From: Macrobrachium rosenbergii
Taxonomy: Eukaryota; Arthropoda; Malacostraca; Decapoda; Palaemonidae
Reading direction: 5' to 3'
Assembly: GCF_040412425.1 (NCBI RefSeq)
Contig: NC_089742.1
Coordinates: 80,135,424-80,199,423, forward strand
DNA length: 64,000 bases
In this document: piece after piece, positions 1 to 17,687 of the stretch
How positions within the stretch are numbered: the stretch's first letter is position 1
Layout: each line of letters opens with the position of its first letter
Notes under the pieces: generated by a model
The model's input: only the letters and a program-made list of their open reading frames with translations
Databases searched by the model: none
What the model was told of the DNA's origin: nothing
Made by a program: the position numbers and the translations under genes

Positions 1-1640
1 AAAAAACACGAACTATAAAAATTCATTCCTAACCCAGTAAATGTATTTTTTCTATACACACCTGTGTAAAAACCTGAGTCACCTCTGGAAATAATAAGAT
101 CAGGGAAGGGAAGTTTGTTATTTTCCTCCCTCTCCATAGTGAACCTTATGTTTGGATGTTGGCGGTTGACGAACTCCAGAAAGGACTCTGCATGACATTC
201 ATGACGAAATAGGGAGAACGTGTCGTCAACATATCTTCGATAAAATAGAGGGCGGAACCTAATGGGACATCCTTCTAATATGCGCTCCTCCAGGGAGCAC
301 ATGGAGATGTTAGCAAAAATTGGACCCTTCAGTTTGTTTATACAAAATGCCATTGAAGGCAAAGGTCGTGTCCAGCACGGCCAGCTCTAAAAGTTGTTTA
401 AAAAATGTCCTACTAAAATTATTAAAAATTACACCTTCATCAGTAAAAAGTTTGCTTAATATTATCTCAATAGTCTCCCCCACTGGGACATTTGTAAATA
501 AGGATTCCATGTCTAAGCTTACCATATATAAGTCTGAGTCTTGCTTGAGAATGTCCTCTTTAAACTTAGTGGAATTGGTTATAAGAAGATTGTTTTTTGT
601 TAAGGGTTCTAACGAGGGAACAATAAATTTGGCTAACTTATAATGTGGCGTATTCCGTGAGGAGAGGATTGGGCGTAAAGGGACTCCTTCTTTGTGGATC
701 TTGGGTAGAACATATAAAACACCATATGATGAACCAGTGGAAAACAAGTCTTGGTAAGTATCATTAACAACGTTATTTTGTTTGAGTGTTCTTAAAATCT
801 GTTAATTTTATCCCCTGCTCTGAAGATATTGTAATAGTCAGGTACGCCTATTCTTTCGAATTGTGTTCGATCATTCAAAATATCCTCCATTTTATTTAAG
901 TATTCATTTTTGTCTAGAATGACAAGACCCTTTACTTTATCGGGTTTTATCGGCTTTTATTAATATGATGTCCTCCTTGCTGAAAAAGGGAATCCACCTC
1001 GCCTTTAAATTGTTAAATGCGCGATGGGCCAAGGACGAAATCTGGGACTGCAGCATACTCAAATCGGTGTCGAAAGGCAAAGTCTTAATACGGTGAAAGA
1101 GCGATTCAATTGGTAAAAAGAACTGTTGGTAGTTAGGTTTGAAATTAGGCAAACAAAAATCCAAACCCAAGGACAGCAAGAATTCTTCCCTCTTTGACAG
1201 AATCCTTTTTGAGAAGTTAAAAACAGTGCACAAACTTTTGCAAAACTTAGTAACAACAACACCCAACCTTTCCAGTTTCCTATTGTGTCTATCAATTACA
1301 TCCTTGTTAAAATTAGATAGTTTTGTTAAAAGACCAGTAAAAATAATCTTGTCTAACAATGACAGGGAATTATGAACATCTGTTTTATGGAAGTTAACTA
1401 AGTTTTTTAACCGTTCTAAACTCTTGTGCTTACTTGTGATTTCTAATTCAAGAAGACGTCTTGTTGCATCAGCATAAAACTCAGAATGATATAACGAAGA
1501 CTTATACACTTTAAACCTAACAAAGTTTGGAATGACGTTGTTTAACTGACAATACTGTAGAAATTCCAAGTCTAGTTTGGTTTTTTCATATTTTTTCGTG
1601 AGTTTCTCTAATTTCCTACATTCACTAAGCAACTGTAATC
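1..1640 (-). pseudogene. Penelope-like element copy A, reverse transcriptase (partial, cut by window edge)
   Basis: Read on the minus strand this is the N-terminal region and reverse transcriptase (RT) of a Penelope-like retroelement, which copies its RNA into new genomic sites. From about 1632 down to 940 an open frame of 231 codons gives the pre-RT region. After a break the frame resumes at 747 and runs to 310 with YGVLYVLPKIHK, VPLRPILSS and the motif A block DMESLFTNVP. The YVDD box (RRYVDDTF) lies near 210-250, and the element continues out of the window at base 1. The LPKIHK and SLFTNVP blocks are typical of Penelope RTs. A 36-bp deletion relative to copy B (FFSKEDIILIK against FFSKDDFNILKNL...) and several frameshifts show that it is dead. 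It is head to head with copy B. Confidence 0.85.
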
Positions 1641-1652
1641 CGTATTAAGATT

Positions 1653-2628
1653 TGCCTTTCGACACCGATTTGAGTATGCTGCAGTCCCAGATTTCGTCCT
1701 TGGCCCATCGCGCATTTAACAATTTAAAGGCGAGGTGGACTCCCTTTTTCAGCAAGGACGACTTCAATATTTTGAAGAACCTGACGAAGGAGGAGGACAT
1801 CATATTAATAAAACCCGATAAAGGTAAGGGTCTTGTCATTCTAGACAAAGATTAATACTTAAATAAAATGGAGGATATTTGAATGATCGAACAAAATTGA
1901 AAGAATAGGCGTACCTGACTATTACAATATCTTCAGAGCAGGGGATAAAATTAACAGATTTTTAAGAACACTCAAACAAAATAACGTTGTTAATGATAAT
2001 ACTTACCAAGACTTGTTTTCCACTGGTTCATCTTATGGTGTTTTTATGGTCTCCCCAAGATCCACAAAGAAGGAGTCCCTTTACGCCCAATCCTCTCCTC
2101 ACGGAATACGCCACATTAGAAGAGCCAAATTTCTTGTTCTCTCGTTAGAACCCTTAACAAAAAACAATCTTTTGATAACCAGTTCCACTAAGTTTAAAGA
2201 GGACATTCTCAAGCAAGACTCAGACTTATATATGGTAAGCTTTAGACAAGACTCCTTATTTACAAATGTCCCAGTGGGGAGACTATTGAGATAATATTAA
2301 GCAAACTTTTTACTGATGAAGGTGCAATTTTTAATAATTTTAGTAGAACATTTTTTAAACAACTTTTAGAGCTGGCCGTGCTGGACACGACCTTTGTCTT
2401 CAATGGCATTTTGTATAAACAAACTGAAGGATGGCCATGGATCACCACTTGGTCCAATTTTTGCTAACATCTCCATGTGCTCCCCGGAGGAGCGCGTATT
2501 AGAAGAATGTCCTCTAGGTTCCGCCCTCCTATTTTATCGAAGATATGTTGACGACACGTTCTCCTATTTCGTCATGAATGTCATGCAGAGTCCTTTCTGA
2601 GTTCGTCAACCGGCAACATCCAAACATT
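1653..2628 (+). pseudogene. Penelope-like element copy B, 5'-truncated reverse transcriptase
   Basis: This is a second copy of the same element in opposite orientation. It starts abruptly at the point equal to about 1078 of copy A (PFDTDLSMLQSQ), so it is 5'-truncated. Visible blocks are IILIKPDKGKGLVILDKD near 1797-1850, then after a stop and frameshifts LPKIHKE and the LRPILSS region near 2050-2100, SLFTNVPVG near 2256-2280, GSPLGPIFANISM near 2440-2470 and the catalytic RRYVDDTF box near 2540-2565. The reading frame changes several times, so no functional product is expected. It is interrupted by a foreign segment and resumes at about 3771. Both copies share the same ancestral protein, so they derive from one family. 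Confidence 0.85.
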
Positions 2629-3770
2629 ACGATCTCGCCTCTAGAGATCGACAGGTTCTTTAAAATGAACAAGCAATTGGGCTGTAATGACTGACGAGAG
2701 GTGACAAACAAAGGAGGAGGAGCAGAACAAATACAAAAAGATTATATTAACATTAGTTTATTACAAGTTTTTATATACATAATGTACACTGAGTCAGGTT
2801 AAAAAAAAATTCATAATTATATACAAAAATAAAAGCGTCAGCAGCAAAAAATCAAAGTAAACAATGTAACAGTAGTTTCAGGAAGAATCATTGCAAGAGT
2901 CAATACAATAACAAAAACACCTGACAAAGGGGGAACAAGGATTTAAATTGAAATCAGTAAAAATAATGTGTCCAAAAATAAACATTAAACAATAATGACA
3001 GCAACAACAGGTAACACAGCACAACAGACCATTACAACACTTGTCATAAATACATCAGCATGAACAAAAAAAAAAATCAACACAGTAGGGTAAACAAAGA
3101 TAAATTCATAACATTACCCTCCTGGTGCAAAATTATACATAAACAAAAATAACAGTGAAATCCCTCTAATACTGCAACACATTGTGCAGGACACCCAAAC
3201 ACTCGGGAAAAACGTGATACAGCAGAAGTACAAAGGCAAAGGCAATCACCTGAAATATATATATACAGCCATGGCTACATATGCCACCACAGACTGTTGA
3301 AGTTGCAACACAGGAACACTGCAGGACAACAAGACAGAGCCGACACGACAACCATCTCGTCCTCAAGCACAGTACTGACGCCCTCCTCCAGTACCGACGA
3401 CCGCGACAGAGCCGACATGGCAACCATCTCGTCCTCCAATAAACGTACTGACGTCCTCCTCCATCTACGACCAAGAGCCGACACGGCAACCATCTCGTCC
3501 CTCAAGAAACTCTCTGCTGCTCTGCTCTGCTGCCAGGACCTGACTCTCAGGTACTGATCCCAATGCTGCTACTCCAGCTGGCTTTGCTACCCTCAACCTG
3601 ACTCGTTGCTGCTGAACCTGACTTGTTGCTGTTACGAACCTGACTGACGAATTTCTGACGCCATCTAACAGACGTCAACTCGCCAGCAATTAAAAACAAA
3701 CAAAAACAAATTGAGGAGCAACAATCTACCAAAGGGAACAATCCACAAACGATTGTTCCTAACACAAAAC
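2629..3770. mobile_element. 1.14-kb insertion splitting Penelope copy B (family unknown)
   Basis: Comparison with copy A shows that the sequence ...CAACATCCAAACAT at 2628 should run directly into ATAAGGTTCACTATG at 3771, so everything between is inserted. The segment is A-rich in its left two thirds. Three imperfect direct copies of a motif beginning GAGCCGACAYGRCAACC lie at 3337, 3409 and 3475 (spacings 72 and 66 bp), followed by CCTGACTYGTTGCTG-like repeats near 3600. No coding domain is recognisable. A TG...CA-ended solo LTR (about 2681-3765) was considered, but I see no clear target-site duplication, so the class is left open. Confidence 0.7.
3735..3759. repeat. Perfect 9-bp stem hairpin at the right end of the insertion
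   Basis: GGAACAATC (3735-3743) pairs with GATTGTTCC (3751-3759) around a 7-base loop, ending 11 bp before the insertion boundary. The position suggests a terminal structure of the inserted element, but this is inference. Confidence 0.6.
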
Positions 3771-4610
3771 ATAAGGTTCACTATGAGGGAGGTAAATAAC
3801 AAACTTCCCTTCCTGATCTTATTATTTCAGAGGTGACTAGGTTTTTACACAGGTGTGTATAGAAAAAATACATTTACTGGTTTGGGAATGAACTTTTTTA
3901 TAGTTCGTGTTTTTAATTTTAAACTAAACTCTATTTTAACCCTCCTCCATAGGGCTTATACCCACTCGTCAAACTGGATGAGTGTCCACGATGAGATATC
4001 CTTTTTAGTGAAATATTTCAATAATAATTGTTTTCCTTCACGACTTTTTTTCACATCCCTAAATAAACTGCTACTGCAGAAAATGACTCAGGCAACACCG
4101 GAATCGACTGTGCCGAAACTGAAGATGTATGCAAGTTTCCCTTTCGTGCATGATGATACTTTTAGGAGAAAATGCACAGCCATTATTCAAAAGAGTTTTC
4201 CAGCTTTAAATCTGGAAATCATCCCGAAAAATCCCTTAACAATAGGGTCTCTGTTCAGTCAAAGACCGGCTCAGTCCTCTGCTTTCGTCCAGCGTTGTTT
4301 ACAAGTATCCTTGCCCGAGATGTGATCACTGGATGTTCGTGGGATGCACGAGGAGGCTGTTGAAGGTCCGCATAGATTCCCAAGGGGCATAAGTCACAGA
4401 ACAGGTAGCAGGTTATCGAATCCTGAGCAATCAAATATACAAAATCATTCAAAATTATGTAAAACTTATATTGACAGCAAGGATTTTTCCATCTTAGGTC
4501 AAGTGCAGAACAGCAACGACTTAACCATCCTAGAATCCATAATTATCAAGGAGACTGTACTGTCGTTAAATACTCAATCGTCCTCAGTGAAATTGTTTAT
4601 AGCCTAGTTT
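3771..4610 (+). pseudogene. Penelope-like element copy B, C-terminal RT region and GIY-YIG endonuclease remnant
   Basis: After the insertion the element continues with MYRKNTFTGLGMNFF and LLHRAYTHSS, which match the conserved post-RT block of Penelope proteins (YRKPTFTG...LLHRAY). Near 4296 a different frame carries YKYPCPRCDHWMFVGCTRRL, a CxxC pair followed by the GIY-YIG-type VGCTRR nicking-endonuclease segment; a stop follows at about 4386. The tail (GISHRTGSRL..., SKLCKTYIDSKDFSILGQ, DLTILESIIIKETV, SLNTQSSSV) continues in a third frame to the stop near 4607. This nuclease nicks target DNA to prime reverse transcription in canonical Penelope elements. At least two frameshifts make it inactive. 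Confidence 0.85.

Positions 4611-6090
<1,480 letters not shown>

Positions 6091-6174
<84 letters not shown>
6091..6174. repeat. (AT)n microsatellite
   Basis: A pure AT array that starts within three bases of the solo LTR end, matching the array on its other side. Confidence 0.95.
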
Positions 6175-6178
<4 letters not shown>

Positions 6179-6301
6179 GTATACAAAGACACTACACTAG
6201 GTATCGATAATTTGTATTGGAGTGATACGGAAGTTCTATGCGGTTTCACATACTTTACAAAGATATTCACATTCATGCCACATCTCAAAAATATGAGCTC
6301 C

Positions 6302-6303
<2 letters not shown>

Positions 6304-6345
<42 letters not shown>
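6304..6345. repeat. (GA)n microsatellite
   Basis: About 20 uninterrupted GA units. Confidence 0.95.
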
Positions 6346-6348
<3 letters not shown>

Positions 6349-7673
6349 ACCTGGAATTCCATTCCGTTGTTGGTAATTAAAACTTTTCCTCTTCTCTTAC
6401 ACTACACCCGTGTCCAGTTATTTATTCAGCTATTTAAGCCGCAAGGTCTAGCAGATGTGGGTATTCACGTTTTTTAGTTAATGAAATATGTGATTATTTT
6501 TTTCTGTTGCTATTATCCTAAATACCACCCACAGTTTCACTTCAGTTTTACCACAAAAGCTACAGTTCTTAGAAATGCATGTAACTTACTAGAAACCGCT
6601 TCTCTTTAATCACAGATTAATATGCAGCATGATGGAAATAATTTCTGTATTTCACAGCACAGATAAGACTCCTTTAGTACAGAATATTCTTATTAGCTAT
6701 GACGACTTTAGATGCCAGATATTTGTTCCATGTTGTCTTCAGAAATGTCATATTTCTCCCTATCACTACTTCGCAAGTTTTGTTAACCTTTATACTCCCA
6801 AAATGTATTGAATCCGCCACGTGAAATCTATTTTTTCCAATCTCAGATAATTTGTAATTATTCAAATCGAGTCTGCAGTTTGAAATTACTCATAGCCGTG
6901 TTGCAATTGAATTTCTGTAACTGATATTAAATTAATTTTATAATTAAGTGTACTCACACTGCCAAAAATGACGGTAATATACAAGAGGGTCGAGACGACA
7001 AGCCCTAACCTTAGGGACGTTACATGCCAGCTGGAAGCTTGGGTGAAGGTACAGTACCTTCAAGATGCTTCTGGCGATTTTTTGATGACATATACAGTAG
7101 CCAGGTTTATTTATACTTTAAATGAAATTTTTGTTAATGACGTAAATACTGTTATTGTTGATTATATTATCATTATTGTTTATTGTTTTGTTAATTTTTA
7201 TTATGTTGCTGTTCTTATGAGTATTAATTTTGCTACTAATTTTATGATGTTAATTTTAATTCTTTTGGGAAACATTGAGCTGAACCTAGACCTGCTACTC
7301 ATTACTGCAGAGTACTTTTCTCAAATATTCAGAGCTTAAGGTCAAAATTTTCTTGATATCCAGAGTTGTGCCTGTAACCAAGAGTTGATGTTTTTATCTG
7401 AGACACTTGCAAGAAGTAACAAGTCAAAGTTGAGTTTTTAATCCCAGGGTTAGATGCCCCTGACTTTTTTTATGTTATAACGTCCCACATGCGCAAGGTA
7501 TGGGTGTATACACTAAGTCCGGACGACCTATTTATCGTTAGAAAAGCTTGGAGTGTAGTTGCTGTAAAGTCCTTTGCTTTAAGAGTTTCAGTAAGTTCTA
7601 CAGTGTGTACGTATTTGCTGTTTACCGCAACCCAAATATCGAAGATTTTATATGACATTTTCAGAGGATTAGT
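6346..7673. other. Unrecognised AT-rich intergenic sequence
   Basis: I see no gene or repeat family here. A 123-codon frame at 6968-7339 is driven by T-rich sequence and gives a random-looking hydrophobic peptide, so it is not called. Confidence 0.5.
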
Positions 7674-7970
7674 ATGGTTCAGTCACAGGATTCAAAAGCT
7701 TCATTCATTATTTGTGGAGACTGCAATGCAAAGCACAACGAGTGACTTAATTCAAATTCCACAGATCAACATGGCTGGTCTGCTCTTGAGTTCTGAGTAT
7801 CCTCCGATTTTCCCCAGCTATTGTAAAGCCCAAGGTCTGCGATTATATGGGCACTTCTGACAATTGCGCCATTGAAATGGACATATCTGTCAATTAGTAT
7901 ATTCCTAATGCCACCAATGGAAAACAGTTAGGCTGAAATCCAGAGCCAATTAGGATCACATTATTGAGAC
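7674..7970 (+). pseudogene. Decayed LINE endonuclease (APE-type) fragment
   Basis: The plus strand reads MVQSQDSKASFIICGDCNAK followed by HNE, the GDxNA(H/K)H block of apurinic/apyrimidinic-type endonucleases that open non-LTR retrotransposon ORF2 proteins. Downstream in shifted frames are DQHG-SALEF and then PKVCDYMGTSDNCAIEMDIS, where GTSDH (here GTSDN) carries the normally catalytic histidine. The next codons read LKSRAN*DHIIET, the stop standing where a tryptophan is usual. Multiple stops, the lost histidine and frameshifts show a dead copy. The rest of the ORF2 is missing here; a reverse transcriptase piece 1 kb downstream may or may not belong to the same insertion. Confidence 0.75.
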
Positions 7971-8094
7971 TTGTCAGGCATATAATATTACAGGTGCTAT
8001 ATCAAATCCAGTTCCAAGAAGTTAAATGCAATGCTGATGGCTATTTTAGTAAGGTCTCAATAATGTGATCCTAATTGGCTCTGGATTTTCAGCC
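7931..8094. repeat. Inverted repeat made of LINE coding sequence
   Basis: 7931-7970 (GGCTGAAATCCAGAGCC... to ...TTATTGAGAC) is the reverse complement of 8054-8094 with one single-base indel, over about 40 bp. The left arm lies inside the LINE reading frame (LKSRAN), so the right arm is an inverted duplicate of the LINE and not the end of an independent MITE. The loop is 83 bp. Confidence 0.85.
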
Positions 8095-8919
8095 ATTTTA
8101 GCTTCATTACCATTATTACCCATCATCATCATCATTATCAATTTCAGTAAGTTCAACATCATTACAACCACTCAGCTACAGAGCATCAGAAAAGTGTTGA
8201 CATTTCTTCTCTTCGATGATTATTTCTGAAGCCCCATTGTCATGATAGCACTCAGAAGGATATAATATAACTGATAACAATGTTTCATTCTGTCCATCTC
8301 AAGCCTGTTTAATGGATGAGTCCTGAACTTTCTAAGAACTTTTATTAAAAATGTTTCCTGAATAAGAACAGAAAATTAGGAAAAAGAATTCGAAGAAGAA
8401 CACAATGAAAAAGCTATTTTACAAATTGAGAAAATAGTGAGTGACAGCAAGGCAAATCTGAAATGATGATTTTATCTCTCACGTATCGCAGCCAGTTTAC
8501 AGAAAATATACTGCGTTTTTATCCGTATAAATAGTTGTACAGACAATTGGCTATTTTTTTGCAAATTTGTTTTGCCATCTACGAAAACTTATTTGTATAA
8601 TTTTTTTTCTAGTGCTATTATTGCAATATAACAATTTTAATCATCAAATTTTTTTTTATTTGAGATATTATTAGATCATGTTATTTTATCCGCTTGTATC
8701 ATTTATATCTCAGAATAATGAGAAAATATATTTATTTCACTTTTAGAAAAATAACTAGAGTAATTATAACCGTCGAAGGTGTTGCAAAACCAGTGTTTTA
8801 ATGTTAAGTGCTATATTAAGATATAAAGATTAGTAATTAACATGATTGTTATGAATGAGTTTCTGCTGATGTAAAAGGAGTTTCATTGCTAAGGTGTACA
8901 TACTTTTTTTTTTAGATGG
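8095..8919. other. AT-rich sequence, nothing recognised
   Basis: I see no coding pattern, array or known repeat in this stretch. Confidence 0.5.
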
Positions 8920-9850
8920 AAACGAAACATATGTTAAAACCCAAAGACAGGCGAGTGACTGGTTTGATGTAGAAGTTGGTCCGAGACGAAAGTGAGTTAT
9001 ATCTCCATGGCTGATTCACGTCTGTATGGATAGAGTGACGTGAGAGGTAAGAAAAAGAAATTAGGCATAGGCACAAACGGTTGATTTTTGCAGACGATAT
9101 AGTAATAATTGGGAATAGCAGAAACTGCAAAATCTTGAGAAAGGTTCAGTGTTTGCAGTAGGAAAAAGAGAGATCAAATGTAGTAAGGCTAAGTTTATGA
9201 AGAAAACTGTGAAGAACTAGCAAAGATTTTTAATTTAGATGGTGGGAAAATGAAACCAGCTGATTTTGAGATCAATATAATGTATGTACGATAGATTGAG
9301 AGAAGACGTGAGTCAAAGAATGCGGAAGCAAGAAAAGTAGCTGAGTTTGTGAAAATGATTGGGAGAGGCTTTCAGAGTCTGGGGAAGCCATGGTGGCATG
9401 GGTAAGGAACTGCTGAGCCGTCTCTCGCTTACGGAAGTGAACAGCTGGTGTAAAACAGTTACGAAAGGAAGAAAGTTGAAGCTGTCAAGGTGAACCAGAA
9501 CGAAGTATAATGGTCCAAGAAGAATTTAAATGATAGGAAATGTGGACTTGAGTAGAAGTGGAAAAATGATGAGAGTTTATGTAGAAGTGGAAAAATTATT
9601 AGAGTTTATGTAGAAATGGAAAAAAATTATTAGAGCGGCTAAAACGAAAGAACAGTGGGTACTGAGATTTAGTCGTGTAGGAAGAAAACAGGTTGGTCGG
9701 TAGAGAGAATTATTCTAAACTGTTATGATGAAGGAGGAGGAGAGGAAGTCGTAAAAAGTGTTGGATAGATGGGGTGAAAGGTATTGTAATGAAGGACCTT
9801 GACACCCAGAAAGCATCTTAATGATACAGTGTGTGTAGGGAATGGCTAAT
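8920..9850 (+). pseudogene. Decayed LINE reverse transcriptase (palm to C-terminus)
   Basis: Several frames of the plus strand together spell a non-LTR RT. DWFDVEVGPRRK*VISPWLI lies near 8955-9025, matching the usual VGVRQGCVMSPWLFN block, then CMDRVT*EVR near 9030. LIFADDIVIIGNSRNC (9081-9125) carries the FADD catalytic box. Downstream come SLAYGSEQLV (about 9425-9450), matching LMYGSE-W, and SRKKCWIDGVKG near 9750, matching the RGRPRK-WLDG tail of these proteins. Stops and frameshifts occur throughout, so it is a fossil. It belongs to the non-LTR class; the clade cannot be fixed by eye. Confidence 0.8.
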
Positions 9851-12564
9851 ATTGCGGAAGTTTTCTACACAAGTAGTTCATCCATAATTCTGCCGTTAAA
9901 ATATAAATGTGACAGTGATTGTTGCGTTGTTCTCTAGAGCCACTGCCTTTAAGGATAATGGTTCAATGTTAAAAAAATGTGTGCGTATGTTTATGAGTGT
10001 TATATCTGTATGTATTGTTTGTGTATCCAAGTTGCGTCTGTGTATATCGGTATGTGCATCCACATATCTGACTTAAAAATAAAATACCTTTACATAAACA
10101 CCGATTAAAATAAATATAACATTAATTACACTTGAATTTTTAACAGTGCAATTCATTAATCATTAAGCACTAGTTTCGTAACCTCATATGACATTCTGGC
10201 ACTAGGGAAAAAGCAATGCATTTTTCTCGTTAAATTACAATAAATATTTAATCTCATAACTTCATGCAAAATAAATGATGAAAAATAAGTATGACAGATG
10301 AGGAGCAGTTTGACCTGACAATCATACTGTAGTAAAAAGCTGAATGCTGGAAGCTTGTCCTGTTTATAATCATGGAAATATCAACTTTGATTTACAAGGA
10401 AGTCTAATAGATAGTTTTCGGTGTTTGAATAAAAAGGTCAAGAAACAATTTTGTTATTATTCATACGATACAATACAAGTTTTCTTTTGTCCTTTATCTT
10501 GTACTGCTGATTTTGGAGTATTCACTTCCAGCTACATATTGTTGTGATCTCTATTTTATTTTTCATCTTCCACTACATTTTTCTTTCAGTTTTCTTGGCA
10601 CCGACTCAACCACCGACTCAACCATTCTTGTAGAATTGTTGTATGTCGAAAGAGAAATATTCCCTTGTTATTTTTACATAGTTAAGCCAGGCATAAACGA
10701 GAGCTGAATATAAGTTAGCAATAAAACCGAAACAAGATCACTTAAATTGAAAACAAATAACATGATAGTAAGTTGACTTCTTTATCACATTATGTAACAG
10801 CTTCGAAATAATAACTCAGGCTTCTGGCCTAAAGTTAAGATGAATATTCATAGAATTCATTCTGACGGCATTCATCAAAGTAAAGGAAACCGTAAACCGT
10901 TCTGTAACTTGGGAGTAACTGGCTGCTGTGTGTTTCATATATACTTCCTCCTCCAAAAACAATTATCAAATGTGTTGCTTTATTTTACGATATTATATAT
11001 GATCTTGTTTGCCGTATTTATCTGTTGCATGTTTTAATTAAGCGATGCGCTGAACTGCATGTAGCTTATTCTGATCTCAGTAGAACGTAATTGTAAATAA
11101 AAAAAACAAAAAACACGTTCGTCCGAAATATGTTCTGTTTTCTTGGTGGATAGAATATTGCAATTACACTAAAATTTGTTTTCTAAGTAGGTGGCTTCAT
11201 AATATATTTGATCGTTGACTATATTAAATAACATTATGGGTAATAATACTAGACAGCGGAAGGGGAGGAAGGATATTAGGAAAAGAATAAGATAATATCG
11301 AAAATAAACTGAAAAAACAGACGACCTTTATATCAGAACTCGCAGAAAATTTATAGAAATTGGTATCAGCTAACTAGTCATGCCAGTTAGTTTGTCTCAT
11401 TTAGAAGAATGTCATTTTCACCATTCTCCCTCTTTGTCATGCTGGCGTACGTAAACTATTTAGTCACAATTCAAAACAATTTTAGTTGAGAATTATTTCA
11501 TTGAGGTCCATAATACCTTGCTGGGTAACATCTTCGTCAGCGTTTCCTTGATACTGAAGCGTTCGAAATTGGCCATTTCCTCCCTCAGTTTTATAAGACA
11601 CGTTTGTTTCCCTTTTTGAGTGTGTGTACTGTGCCGCATATTAGCAAACGGAATTTGCCTTTTGCAAGGGATTTTTCACGTCCCAAAAAGCACAAAGTTT
11701 GTTGACTTTTCTTTGGATGTTTGATGAGGAGAAGGAAAAATACAAAATGGAAAAAGCTACTGGACCTACGTTTTAGCTGTTTATGAACCCTTAAGCTGTT
11801 GTTTTACATGTATTGGCTAAACAGTTCCTGTCATCATACGCTGATTTATCTATAACATAAAAAATGTGGCAAATTTACTCTTGAAACTTCATTATAAGGG
11901 TCACTCAACAGAAATTGACGGGAATGGAGGGCACTTTGTGGAAGGTCAGTACCTTTCTGTCGTTCATGTTGTTCTTAGAAAGCACTTTATTTATTGACAA
12001 ACTTTATTTTCGGCTGCTTAATCCGGCATTTGGGATGTGTAATCGACAGACAACATGACGGCACTTTGGTAACTTTTAGGCCACTCAAGAGGCAAGTGTG
12101 CCTTCAAAGTAATTTATATTGAAATTCTGATAACGATTATTCTTTGACGAAATTTACAATGCATTACGATTTTTTTTAATTTCTTTAGTTGGGCAAATGT
12201 GAATGTTATTTCTAACGTTTGAGTATCGAAGATAATTATGTGCGATAATGTTTATATATGCGTTGCGCCTGAGAAATGAAAACGTAATTTCCAATTAAAT
12301 TTCAAGAACTTACGATCATACAGTGATAGCATTGCTTCGACATGCGCCACTGTCCGTATAAATTTAAGCTCTGTTGGTGACTAAGAGATTTAGATTTCCT
12401 GTAAAGAGAGAAAGGAATTCCGTTCTTTACTTTCGATGTTCGTTTAGCAAATGTAAAAATTATGAGGGGTGACGTGGTCTTCTGATTTTATAACTACTAT
12501 TCTATAAGGAAATCAAGCGATGAAATTTGAGAAATTTCTAAAATATACGTATGTTTTGTAAGTA
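9851..12564. other. 2.7 kb without recognisable genes or repeats
   Basis: The sequence is AT-rich with short simple tracts only. The frames of about 65 codons near 10344-11037 have no recognisable motif and random-looking composition. Unannotated introns, regulatory DNA or worn-out transposons cannot be excluded. Confidence 0.5.
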
Positions 12565-12574
12565 TGGATAGTAG

Positions 12575-16938
<4,364 letters not shown>

Positions 16939-16962
16939 AAATATATAGATTGTGTGTGTGTG

Positions 16963-17062
<100 letters not shown>

Positions 17063-17093
17063 GAATCTACTGGTCACTTTTACCAGACACATA

Positions 17094-17591
<498 letters not shown>

Positions 17592-17684
<93 letters not shown>
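17592..17684. repeat. (AT)n microsatellite
   Basis: An AT array with one short interruption near 17628. It separates the LTR-end fragment from the complete LTR. Confidence 0.95.

Positions 17685-17687
<3 letters not shown>

Noticed and set aside
2681..3765. Solo LTR (TGTAATGACT ... CCTAACACA) as the insertion in the Penelope copy
   Set aside because: No target-site duplication is seen at those edges, and they do not coincide with the insertion boundaries defined by copy A.
6968..7339. 123-codon hydrophobic frame resembling a membrane protein
   Set aside because: The hydrophobicity comes from T-rich sequence; there is no family motif or gene context.
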